Positions 1 through 7,519 of a stretch of 20,888 nt of DNA are shown piece after piece; the first letter of the stretch is position 1, and every line of letters begins with the position of its first letter. The position numbers and the translations under genes were made by a program. Source of the stretch: Chitinophagaceae bacterium (lineage in GTDB: Bacteria > Bacteroidota > Bacteroidia > Chitinophagales > Chitinophagaceae); the NCBI GenBank assembly GCA_947461645.1, contig CANHMN010000003.1:1-20888 (forward strand), given 5' to 3'. The notes under the pieces were generated by a model. It was not told where the DNA came from. It did not search any database and saw nothing but the letters and a program-made list of their open reading frames with translations.

Positions 1-1364
1 CCGATACAAAACTTCGAAAAAATGTAATCCAATTTATCCTCACTCGTTACCTCCCCAGTAATCTCACCTAAATGAAACAAACAGGTTCGTATTGTAATAG
101 CCAGCAAGTCGCCGGGCAGTTGATTTTCTAATCCGGATATGATTTCATCTAAAGCTTTTTTTATTTCCAGCAAAGATTGCAAATGCCTTGAATTGGTTAC
201 AATTGTTTGATCAGTATTCAAATTTTGGTTGACTGTTGTATCGAATATCCTTTCCCTTAATTCATTTACTCCAGAATTATTTTTAGCTGAAATACCTATG
301 TAATTCTCATTTAGTATTGTCGCTGAATGCAATAAATCGGATTTGTTGGCTGTCATCAAATACTTTATACCACTTCCCTTAAAATAATCTTCCTGTTGAA
401 GAAGCTCTTTCTCCACTTCTGCCTTTGCATCAAAAATATACAACACCAAATCAGCTGTCTTCATTTTATCAATACTCCTTTCAATACCAATATTTTCAAT
501 GATGTCTTTGCTTTCATTTCTTATCCCTGCAGTATCAATCAATCTGAAGATTATCCCATTGATGTTGATTTGCTCCTCAATGGTATCTCTGGTGGTTCCT
601 GCTATCTCACTTACAATTGCCCTTTCTTCATTCAACAAACAATTGAGCAATGTTGATTTTCCTGCATTGGGCTTTCCTATTATGGCTACACTTACCCCAT
701 TTTTAATCACATTCCCTAACTGAAAAGATTGAATGAGTTTATTTGTTGCGGTATTGATCTGATTGATTAAGGAATAAAACTTCTCTCTATCTGCAAACTC
801 TACATCCTCCGTTGCAAAATCTAATTCTAATTCAATTAAAGATGCAAATTGAATCAGCTGATCCCTCATGTATTGCAAATCTTTTGAAAACCCTCCCCTG
901 ATATTATGTAGTGCAGTTTTTTGAGATGCTTTAGATCCGGCTATAATTAAATCAGCTACCGATTCAGCCTGTGTCAAGTCCAGTTTGCCATTTAAAAAAG
1001 CGCGTTGTGTAAACTCGCCCGGCTTTGCGATTCTTGCGCCATGCTTCAAACAAGCATTAATAATTTGCTCGAGCACAAAAGGACTTCCGTGTCCACTGAT
1101 TTCAATGGTATCTTCTCCTGTATAACTTTTAGGCCCTTTAAATAAAGAAAGTACAACTTCATCAATTAGCTCCTTTTCATCTTTCAACATTCCAACATGA
1201 ATGGTATGAGAAAGTTGCTCCAATAAATTTTTTGAAGGAAACAATTGATTGATTATCGTAAATGCATTCTTGCCACTAATTCTTATTACACCAATAGCAC
1301 CAATTCCCGGTGCGGTTGCCAACGCAACTATCGTATCATCCCATCCAGACAATTTATTATTCAT
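1..1364 (-). CDS. mnmE: tRNA uridine-5-carboxymethylaminomethyl(34) synthesis GTPase MnmE (3' end just cut off)
   Basis: MnmE (TrmE) is a GTPase that works with MnmG to modify the wobble uridine of certain tRNAs, using a formyl-folate-derived carbon. Reading from the ATG at 1364, 454 codons plus part of a Gly codon are visible. The N-terminal folate-binding region starts with the typical DDTIVALATAPG run. All G-domain motifs are present: GKPNAGKS (about 230-237), TTRDT (257-261), DTAG (277-280), NKSD (340-343), then a SAK motif. The window ends inside the C-terminal FCIG(K) motif, whose Cys (about 453) is a hallmark of the family, so only about one residue and the stop are missing. The start agrees with the usual short leader before DTIVA. 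It follows the tonB terminator, so it is probably transcribed separately. Confidence 0.97.
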   Translation of the reverse strand, partial: MNNKLSGWDDTIVALATAPGIGAIGVIRISGKNAFTIINQLFPSKNLLEQLSHTIHVGMLKDEKELIDEVVLSLFKGPKSYTGEDTIEISGHGSPFVLEQIINACLKHGARIAKPGEFTQRAFLNGKLDLTQAESVADLIIAGSKASQKTALHNIRGGFSKDLQYMRDQLIQFASLIELELDFATEDVEFADREKFYSLINQINTATNKLIQSFQLGNVIKNGVSVAIIGKPNAGKSTLLNCLLNEERAIVSEIAGTTRDTIEEQININGIIFRLIDTAGIRNESKDIIENIGIERSIDKMKTADLVLYIFDAKAEVEKELLQQEDYFKGSGIKYLMTANKSDLLHSATILNENYIGISAKNNSGVNELRERIFDTTVNQNLNTDQTIVTNSRHLQSLLEIKKALDEIISGLENQLPGDLLAITIRTCLFHLGEITGEVTSEDKLDYIFSKFCI

Positions 1365-1368
1365 CTTT

Positions 1369-1376
1369 CAAAGGTA
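1369..1376 (-). promoter_or_regulatory. Possible -7 box upstream of mnmE
   Basis: TACCTTTG on the minus strand matches the Bacteroidota -7 consensus TAnnTTTG and lies only four bases before the mnmE ATG, which would give an almost leaderless transcript. No TTG is found at the expected 19-21 base spacing upstream, so this may be a chance match. Confidence 0.3.
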
Positions 1377-1445
1377 TTAATGATTATTTCTGCACCTCTT
1401 ATTCTTAGCAAAAAATATGCCTATAAGAAAAATATTTTTTACCCG

Positions 1446-1491
1446 ATTGAACCCATTGAACCCCTGCCTGATGGCAGGCTCGCATTGAACC
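1446..1491. repeat. Three ATTGAACC copies around a perfect 6-bp hairpin
   Basis: ATTGAACC occurs at 1446, 1455 and 1484. Between the second and third copies lies a perfect palindrome (1463-1478), CCTGCC-TGAT-GGCAGG. The block sits between the tonB terminator and the mnmE start and is more GC-rich than its surroundings. It looks like a small dispersed intergenic repeat; nothing in it looks coding. Confidence 0.55.
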
Positions 1492-1500
1492 TCCCCAAAC

Positions 1501-1535
1501 AAAAAAACCTCCCATTATAAACGAGAGGTTTTAAA
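1501..1535 (-). terminator. Intrinsic terminator after tonB
   Basis: On the minus strand an 8-bp perfect stem (AAAACCTC at the 5' side, GAGGTTTT at the 3' side) encloses a 13-base loop and runs into a total of seven T residues. It begins about 20 bases past the tonB stop and should end the exbB-exbD-exbD-tonB transcript. Confidence 0.8.
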
Positions 1536-1552
1536 AAATAATATTGATTGAA

Positions 1553-2368
1553 CTATTCCTGTACCACCCAAGTTATTGGCTGACGTTTATAAGCTGTTAC
1601 ATTTCTACCATTTTGAATAGCCGGCGTCCATTTACCGGATTTCTTAATGGTTCTTACAGACTCTTTTTCCATGCCATAACCATGATCTGTTTCAGCAACC
1701 ACATCACTTACAGAGCCATCTTTTGCAACAATAAATCTAACTATTACTGTGTAAGTTCCGGGAGGTGCTCCTTCATTACCAGGGACACTTGCATCAAGGT
1801 TATTAGTCAAATACCTTCTCCATGCGTTATTTCCACCGGGATAATCTGCTTCCACTTCTACTTTGGTGAAAATCTTATTTTCATCGTCCTGTGGAATATC
1901 ATTGTTACCCGTTGATTCTACCGGTGCTTGAACCACTTGGTTGGTATTGTCAGATTCTACAGTCTTTGTACTGATTACCTGCTCTTCCTTAATTTCTTCA
2001 ATTTTTTCATCTGGCTTTACTTCCTCGTCTTTTACAATCTTAGGAGGCGTAAATTTAACCTGATTTACTTCTGGTGGCGGCGGAGGTGTTGGTGGAGGTG
2101 GTGGTGGAGGTGGTGGTGGCTCATCTTTTTTAACTTCCGCCATTTGCGTATCCAAAACATCGATTTCTTTTTCAGATTTGTATTTGTCTAAAATATTAGC
2201 AAATACAGATCCTACGAAGACCAAAAGCAACAAAGAGCCGGTAAATATTAGGGCTTTGGTGAGTCTGGAATTGTAGGTTTTTCTTAATTCGTATGCGCCA
2301 TATGTTTTGTTCTTTCCATCAAAGATGATGTCGAGCAAATCCGAGTTGAGAATTTTATTTGGTTCCAT
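1553..2368 (-). CDS. tonB: TonB family energy transducer
   Basis: TonB passes proton-motive-force energy from the ExbB/ExbD motor in the inner membrane to outer-membrane TonB-dependent receptors. The 271-residue protein has a cytoplasmic N-terminus of about 37 residues, one membrane segment (about 38-60), a polyproline stretch (84-99, fifteen Pro and one Thr), a Lys/Glu-rich periplasmic spacer (about 110-130), and a C-terminal TonB domain (about 173-271) with ADYPGG, VRFIVAKDGSV and WTPAIQNG segments. A cytoplasmic N-terminus of this length is longer than in E. coli TonB. It is the last gene of the cluster with two exbD genes and exbB, 61 bases after the second exbD, followed by a terminator. 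Which receptors it serves cannot be read from this window. Confidence 0.93.
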   Translation of the reverse strand: MEPNKILNSDLLDIIFDGKNKTYGAYELRKTYNSRLTKALIFTGSLLLLVFVGSVFANILDKYKSEKEIDVLDTQMAEVKKDEPPPPPPPPPPTPPPPPEVNQVKFTPPKIVKDEEVKPDEKIEEIKEEQVISTKTVESDNTNQVVQAPVESTGNNDIPQDDENKIFTKVEVEADYPGGNNAWRRYLTNNLDASVPGNEGAPPGTYTVIVRFIVAKDGSVSDVVAETDHGYGMEKESVRTIKKSGKWTPAIQNGRNVTAYKRQPITWVVQE

Positions 2369-2429
2369 AATAATTTTTTTTGTGGCCTATCGATTCAAAT
2401 AATGGGGCGATTGCATAAAAGTTGCCTGA

Positions 2430-2981
2430 TTATTTTATGCCGTTGGCCTCTTCCGTTTTACTAATCAGTAACTCTTCTGTGGGCGTAATGTCTACCTCAG
2501 CGTAGTGACCCGGAGGAACAGCACAAATACTCATCTCATCGAGTATGTCAATGGCATTTTTAAAGGTAGATTGCTTGTCAGATTTGATAATGTACATTAA
2601 GTCATCTATTGGTGTAGCCTTCTTTTTTTCTACGATAATGTCTCTGACTTGTTTAAACGTAGTGCTCTTAAACTGTTCACTCAGTTTTTCAGGATCTAGC
2701 TGGCCATAATAATAATACACTTGATCGCCTTTGCCTAAGAGAATGGTCATCGCTCCCGAATTTTTTACTTTGATTTGTTGCGTTGAATCATCATCCTTAG
2801 GTTCATTCATTTTCATTGCAGTAGACTGACTCATCGTTGTAGTGAAAACAAAGAATGTGATCAAAAGGAATCCGAGGTCAACCATCGGCGTGAGGTCAAC
2901 ACGTGTAGATAATTTCTTCGATTTTTTGACGCCGGGCCCTTTCTTGTGTCCGCCACCCGACGAGGTATCCATTTCAGCCAT
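2430..2981 (-). CDS. exbD: ExbD/TolR family biopolymer transport protein (second copy)
   Basis: ExbD forms, with ExbB, the proton-driven motor that powers TonB. The protein has 183 residues. A Gly/Lys-rich N-terminal tail (about 1-26) precedes the family signature DLTPMVDLGFLLITFF, in which D35 corresponds to the proton-carrying Asp of ExbD. A single membrane segment (about 34-53) is followed by a periplasmic domain. It begins 24 bases after the first exbD copy and precedes tonB. The two ExbD copies differ clearly in length and periplasmic sequence, so they are paralogues with probably different positions in the motor and not a recent duplication. Confidence 0.93.
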   Translation of the reverse strand: MAEMDTSSGGGHKKGPGVKKSKKLSTRVDLTPMVDLGFLLITFFVFTTTMSQSTAMKMNEPKDDDSTQQIKVKNSGAMTILLGKGDQVYYYYGQLDPEKLSEQFKSTTFKQVRDIIVEKKKATPIDDLMYIIKSDKQSTFKNAIDILDEMSICAVPPGHYAEVDITPTEELLISKTEEANGIK

Positions 2982-3005
2982 ATCGAAAATAGTTTTTTAA
3001 GTAAA

Positions 3006-3656
3006 TTAATCAGCTTTAGGTGGATTCAAATACAACTCAGAACCAACAGGAACTGCTTCTCCGTTGGTAACAATTCTGAATTTATAAATCTCATTTTTCT
3101 TAAAAGCTTTTTTTATGTTTTTGAAAACAGGATATAGGGTTGACTGATCACCTTTAACGAGCAACATTTCCTGTAGCTTGCGTTGGTCGGTTCCGGCATA
3201 TACATTGGTTACACTTTTGAGCCAATCAATCATTTCGTTGTTTGTACTGTCAACAGGAATTCCCGGAAGTTTATTAGCAGGGATTTCTACTGCAGTTTGC
3301 AAGGAAGATTTGATTTGGTTTAGAGGCAATCCAACAAATGGCGCTTTCTCCCATTTTTTTAATTCTGTTGATGAAAGATTTAAACCTTTCGTGGCGTTGA
3401 TGTTGCTGAGAATTTCAGCTTTTTTGGTTTCATCGCCCAACATCAGAAAAGCCTTTCCATCCTTAGTCATGGTAATCAAGATGGATTTATCGGGAGCCGC
3501 TTTAGATGATACCGATGCCGGTGGTGTAACCGATAGCACTTCAGGTGGCTTTTGTTTGGTTGCCAGGATAAAAAAAGACAACAACAAAAATGCCACATCG
3601 CACATCGCAGTCATATCGATGGTAGTGCTTTTTCGTGGTATTTTAACTTTAGGCAT
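3006..3656 (-). CDS. exbD: ExbD/TolR family biopolymer transport protein (first copy)
   Basis: This is the first and longer ExbD paralogue, 216 residues. The N-terminus is short and basic, then comes DMTAMCDVAFLLLSFF, with D20 in the position of the essential proton-carrying Asp. One membrane segment (about 19-36) is followed by a long periplasmic part of about 180 residues, which is larger than in E. coli ExbD (141 residues in all). It lies 45 bases after exbB and 24 before the second exbD. The periplasmic excess (around residues 90-165) has no motif I recognise. Confidence 0.92.
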   Translation of the reverse strand: MPKVKIPRKSTTIDMTAMCDVAFLLLSFFILATKQKPPEVLSVTPPASVSSKAAPDKSILITMTKDGKAFLMLGDETKKAEILSNINATKGLNLSSTELKKWEKAPFVGLPLNQIKSSLQTAVEIPANKLPGIPVDSTNNEMIDWLKSVTNVYAGTDQRKLQEMLLVKGDQSTLYPVFKNIKKAFKKNEIYKFRIVTNGEAVPVGSELYLNPPKAD

Positions 3657-3701
3657 ACTTTGATTTTTGAATTGATTTTGTGTTCATTTGTTTCACTGAT
3701 A

Positions 3702-4553
3702 TTACTTGTATTGTGATGCAAACGACTGTGTCAAAGTAAACCCTGATTCATCGATACCATAAGTGATGGCATCAATCTTAGTTGTAAAGATGTTATAAAA
3801 GATGATAGCAAATGCTGAGGTTCCGATACCAAGTGCAGTGTTGTACAATGCTTCAGAGATACCCACAGAAAGTTTGCTCGCTGCAGCTCCACCACCACTA
3901 TCTTCTCCAAGTGCAGAGAACGAACGAATCATACCCAATACCGTACCCAAAAGACCCAATAAGGTAGCAATAGAGGCAATAGTTGACAAGAAAACCAAGT
4001 TCTTTTCAAGCATTGGCAATTCTAAGGCAGTAGCTTCTTCTACCTCTTTTTGTATAGCCATAACTTTTTGGTCTGTAGTCAACTCGCTGTTGTTTGTCAT
4101 TTCTTTATAACGGTGAAGACCAGCCTTCATAACATTACCAACAGATCCTTTTTGTTTATCACATTCTGCAATGGCAGCATCTACATTTTTACTAGACAAA
4201 TGAAATTGTACTTTGCGCACAAAATCAGCATTGCTTGATGTACCAACAGCTTTTTGAATGGTTAAGAATCTTTCAACCACGAAAGTTATCATGGTTAAAA
4301 AACTTCCTATCAAAATGGGTACGATGATACCACCAAGATACATTTTACTCAACGCCGTTTTTGGAGCCTCTCTTTCTGGCCAGAAACCGCCGTTTTCAGC
4401 ACCAACGCCAAAGTTGGAAGCCGCTCCCAATACAAATCTCCAAATGAGATAACCTGCCAACAAGCAAATAACAGGGGCAAGAATGGAAATTAAATTACTT
4501 GATTTGCCGGACTGAGGCGTTGTGGATTTTGCAGTTTTACTTAGCTCTGCCAT
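3702..4553 (-). CDS. exbB: MotA/TolQ/ExbB proton channel family protein
   Basis: ExbB is the multimeric inner-membrane scaffold of the TonB-powering motor. The 283-residue protein has an extra N-terminal membrane segment (about 24-44) and three segments typical of the family (about 72-94, 186-211 and 236-257). The signature GLLGTVLGMIRSF lies in the third, and the cytoplasmic loop between the second and third is about 90 residues. A Gly/Ala-rich turn and LSVGISEALYNTALG follow, as in TolQ/ExbB proteins. It is the first gene of the exbB-exbD-exbD-tonB unit. No promoter matching the phylum consensus stands out in the 185 bases upstream. Confidence 0.94.
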   Translation of the reverse strand: MAELSKTAKSTTPQSGKSSNLISILAPVICLLAGYLIWRFVLGAASNFGVGAENGGFWPEREAPKTALSKMYLGGIIVPILIGSFLTMITFVVERFLTIQKAVGTSSNADFVRKVQFHLSSKNVDAAIAECDKQKGSVGNVMKAGLHRYKEMTNNSELTTDQKVMAIQKEVEEATALELPMLEKNLVFLSTIASIATLLGLLGTVLGMIRSFSALGEDSGGGAAASKLSVGISEALYNTALGIGTSAFAIIFYNIFTTKIDAITYGIDESGFTLTQSFASQYK

Positions 4554-4659
4554 AACAATCTGATTTTAAAAGGTGTGTAAATTTTTGTTTTGATTTAATA
4601 AGTTTTTGAAAAAACAAACCATTTAATTGGTTCTCTTTCCAATGAGGCGACAAGTTAAT

Positions 4660-4708
4660 AAATAATTACAAGGTTTTGCTTTTGAGTAGCCAAATTTTGT
4701 AATTATTT
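4660..4708 (-). terminator. AT-rich hairpin between ABC permease and exbB, putative terminator
   Basis: A 12-bp perfect inverted repeat (AAATAATTACAA at 4660-4671 and its complement at 4697-4708) continues inward with two mismatches and then TTT-GC pairing. It lies about 30 bases after the permease stop and about 105 before exbB. On the minus strand it is followed by T-rich sequence but no clean U-run, so a weak terminator or a binding site are both possible. The rest of the 185-base gap holds nothing else clear. Confidence 0.45.
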
Positions 4709-4738
4709 AATGTTGAAAAGTGGATTATTTGGGGAAAT

Positions 4739-6022
4739 TTATTCGTACCTCAGTGCTACTATGGGGTCTAAACGGGAAGCTTTAACGGCAGGATACAAAC
4801 CCGCAATTAATCCAACCACAAAGCAAACAAAAACCCCGGCTATCACCCAACCCCAGGGTACAACAAATCCGGTATGTAATAATATTGCGACTACATTCCC
4901 TAACATTACTCCTGAAACAATTCCGGCAATTGCACCCAAAAGACTTATGATGACAGATTCGAAAAGGAATTGAGTTCTGATGCCACTTGCAGTAGCTCCT
5001 AATGCTTTCGCCAATCCGATTTCTTTCGTTCTTTCATTTACTGCAACAAGCATGATGTTCATTAAACCAATAGCAGCACCGATAAGGGTTATAAAAGCAA
5101 TGCCAATAGTGCCAGTTTCCAAAAACCCTAGATTGGTCAACAAAGCTTCAGCAATGCTGTCGCTTTTATCTATGTAAAAATTATCGGCATCTTTAACCGA
5201 TAATTTTCTGACCGGCCTGAACACAGCCTTAGCTTCTCCTACAGCCGGCTCCATTTTTTTTAAATCGTCAACTTTTACAGCAATATTGTACGAAGTATTC
5301 TGCGTAGCATATAATCTTCTCACATTGTTTAATGGGATAACCACCACTTTACTTGTGTTGAAAAAAGCACTCGACCCCTTATCTTCCAACACGGCAATCA
5401 CCCTGTAGGGAATATGATCAACCCTTACTGTAGCATCTATTGCTTTGGCTTTATTCTCCTTGAATAATCTTTCCGCAACACCACTTCCAATCATACAAAC
5501 ACTTAACCCGGAGGTAAGCTCTGAAGCAATGAAATTTCTTCCGTAATCAATTTTATAACCATTGAGTTCGAGATAGTTTTCGTCGCCACCAAAAACATTC
5601 ACTTCAGGATTAGTTTTTTCACGGGCATTGTTAACCACAATAGAAGAAGGACCCCTCAAAGCCATGCTTACTTTACTCCCCGGAAAAGTAAAGCGTTGTT
5701 GAAATTCACGAGCCTCCTGATAAGTAATAGGCAATCCTAAGCTAGACTTTCTTTCTTTGAGTGATTTTTTACTGGATTTGGATGTACTTGCTCTGTTTCT
5801 GTGGCCGAAACTTATGTTTCGTTCTTTATACCTGATACTGAAAGCATTCGAGCCCATGGTGGAGAAGCTAGATGTAAGACTGTTGCTCGCCGCTTTAATG
5901 GCTGTAATAATTAGGATTAGGGCGAATATGCCCAAGGCAATGATGATGACTGTGATGGAGGTTCTTAATTTGTTGCCCTTAATGTTTCTCCAAGACAAAG
6001 ATAAAATATCAGCACGCTGCAT
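4739..6022 (-). CDS. ABC transporter permease, MacB/FtsX type
   Basis: This is the membrane subunit of a MacB-like ABC system, a family that exports or mechanically releases substrates such as lipoproteins, peptides or macrolides. Over 427 residues it has one N-terminal membrane segment (about 22-43), an extracytoplasmic MacB periplasmic core-like domain (about 50-290) and a C-terminal FtsX domain with three segments (about 303-328, 352-380, 391-412), including VNERTKEIGLAKALGAT and the final SRLDPIVALRYE. A Ser/Lys/Arg-rich stretch near residues 75-95 is unusual in composition. No ATPase gene or membrane-fusion protein lies in the window, so its partner must be elsewhere and the substrate is unknown. 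It follows nuoN by 78 bases. Confidence 0.9.
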   Translation of the reverse strand: MQRADILSLSWRNIKGNKLRTSITVIIIALGIFALILIITAIKAASNSLTSSFSTMGSNAFSIRYKERNISFGHRNRASTSKSSKKSLKERKSSLGLPITYQEAREFQQRFTFPGSKVSMALRGPSSIVVNNAREKTNPEVNVFGGDENYLELNGYKIDYGRNFIASELTSGLSVCMIGSGVAERLFKENKAKAIDATVRVDHIPYRVIAVLEDKGSSAFFNTSKVVVIPLNNVRRLYATQNTSYNIAVKVDDLKKMEPAVGEAKAVFRPVRKLSVKDADNFYIDKSDSIAEALLTNLGFLETGTIGIAFITLIGAAIGLMNIMLVAVNERTKEIGLAKALGATASGIRTQFLFESVIISLLGAIAGIVSGVMLGNVVAILLHTGFVVPWGWVIAGVFVCFVVGLIAGLYPAVKASRLDPIVALRYE

Positions 6023-6044
6023 TGAAAAGTATTGAAACCTAAAA

Positions 6045-6071
6045 TTAAAGGAATAACCATCAACTATTCCT
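6045..6071 (-). terminator. Weak terminator-like hairpin after nuoN
   Basis: AGGAATA (6049-6055) and TATTCCT (6065-6071) form a 7-bp stem with a 9-base loop, about 30 bases beyond the nuoN stop. On the minus strand the stem is followed by a T-rich but interrupted tail. It may end the nuo transcript, perhaps partially, since the permease starts 26 bases further on. Confidence 0.4.
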
Positions 6072-6100
6072 GATGAGAAACAAAAAATAAATGAAGAAAC

Positions 6101-7495
6101 TTAGGCGTATAGCAACCCAATGATGATTTCAGGATAAATACCAACCATCAAAATCAAAGCAACAATTACCAACAACATCCATTTAAATGGCGAGGTGACA
6201 GTGCCCTCAAAAACGATGCTGTCGGTTTCGCTCTCCTTGAAATAAATAGCTTGTATGATTTTGAAATAATAATAAGCGCTTACTGCTGCGAGCAATACGG
6301 CGACAATAACCAACCAAAAATGCTGTCCATTTTCAACCGCAGCCATCAACATGAAGAATTTACTTTGAAAGCCCGCTGTTAAGGGGACACCGGTTAGAGA
6401 AAGTAAACATACAGTAGCTGCAAATGCCATTAAGGGTTGTGTTTTAGCCAACCCATTGAAACCATCGATGGTGTAGTCCTTCATTTTAGTAAGCACACCA
6501 AACATTCCAATTGTAGCTAAACTATAGGCAACCGAATACAACAATATACCTTCCCTAGCTTTTGTATTTATGGCAAAAATGGCCAACATCATGAATCCAG
6601 CTTGAGCTATACTGGAGTAGGAAAGCATTCTTTTTACACTTTGCTGAAAAACAGCTGTTATGTTTCCAATAACCAATGTTGCAACGGTTATGATCAGAAC
6701 AAGCGTTTGCCACTGTGCTTGTAAGGCCCCAAACGCATTGGTAAACAATCTTAAAAATGCAAAGAATCCAGCTGCTTTAACCATAGTGCTCATGAAAGAT
6801 GTAAACACTGTAGGTGCACCATCATAAACATCCGGAGTCCAAAAATGAAATGGCGCGGCAGAAACCTTAAATGACATAGAAACCAACAGAAGCAACAAAC
6901 CAACGGCAACTAATACGGGTAAAGTACCTGTGCCCAACTGCAACAGGTGAATGTAAAAAGTAGCATTGGGAGTTCCTCCGTAAAGGAATGCAATTCCCAT
7001 TAGCATGATACCGGTTGAGAATGCCCCCATTAAAAAATATTTCAATGCAGCTTCATTGCTTTTCAGGTTGCGTTTGTCGCTTGCTGTTAAAATATACAAC
7101 GGGATTGAAATAATTTCAATTCCAATAAACAACATCAACAAAGTATTAAAAGTGGATACAATTGCTATTCCGGAAAGAATGAAAAAAATCAATGCATAAT
7201 ATTCACCAACATGTTCACCTACTTTTTCTATTTCGGTTGCATTCAGCAAAAAATACACAAGCGTACAACCCAAAATCAACGTAATAAAAAGCAGGTTGAA
7301 ATTGTCTGTCCGGAGCATATCTTGTATAGGGAAATTGAACAAACTAAGGCCATTGAATTCCTGTAGTATGTTGAATACTAAAACACACACCAAGCCAGTC
7401 ACAGCCAAGTATTTTGGCACTGATTTGTTTTTGATGAATACACCTGCAAACATCATAACCACACCCCATATCGCTGACAATATTATCGCATTCAT
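6101..7495 (-). CDS. nuoN: NADH-quinone oxidoreductase subunit N
   Basis: NuoN is one of three antiporter-like proton-pumping subunits in the membrane arm of complex I. The protein has 464 residues and is hydrophobic throughout, with about 13-14 membrane segments expected. Charged residues of the proton path are visible: E127 in GIEIISIPLY, K210 in SFKVSAAPFHFWTPDVYDGA, and K240 in STMVKAAGF. The second motif is the signature of the proton_antipo_M domain. It starts 24 bases after nuoM and is the last gene of the operon. Confidence 0.97.
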   Translation of the reverse strand: MNAIILSAIWGVVMMFAGVFIKNKSVPKYLAVTGLVCVLVFNILQEFNGLSLFNFPIQDMLRTDNFNLLFITLILGCTLVYFLLNATEIEKVGEHVGEYYALIFFILSGIAIVSTFNTLLMLFIGIEIISIPLYILTASDKRNLKSNEAALKYFLMGAFSTGIMLMGIAFLYGGTPNATFYIHLLQLGTGTLPVLVAVGLLLLLVSMSFKVSAAPFHFWTPDVYDGAPTVFTSFMSTMVKAAGFFAFLRLFTNAFGALQAQWQTLVLIITVATLVIGNITAVFQQSVKRMLSYSSIAQAGFMMLAIFAINTKAREGILLYSVAYSLATIGMFGVLTKMKDYTIDGFNGLAKTQPLMAFAATVCLLSLTGVPLTAGFQSKFFMLMAAVENGQHFWLVIVAVLLAAVSAYYYFKIIQAIYFKESETDSIVFEGTVTSPFKWMLLVIVALILMVGIYPEIIIGLLYA

Positions 7496-7519
7496 GTTGT
7501 TACCTTTTTGAAATAATTT

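Noticed and set aside
1928..2191. Trp/Arg/Phe-rich plus-strand ORF opposite tonB
   Set aside because: Its odd composition is just the complement of the polyproline codons of TonB.
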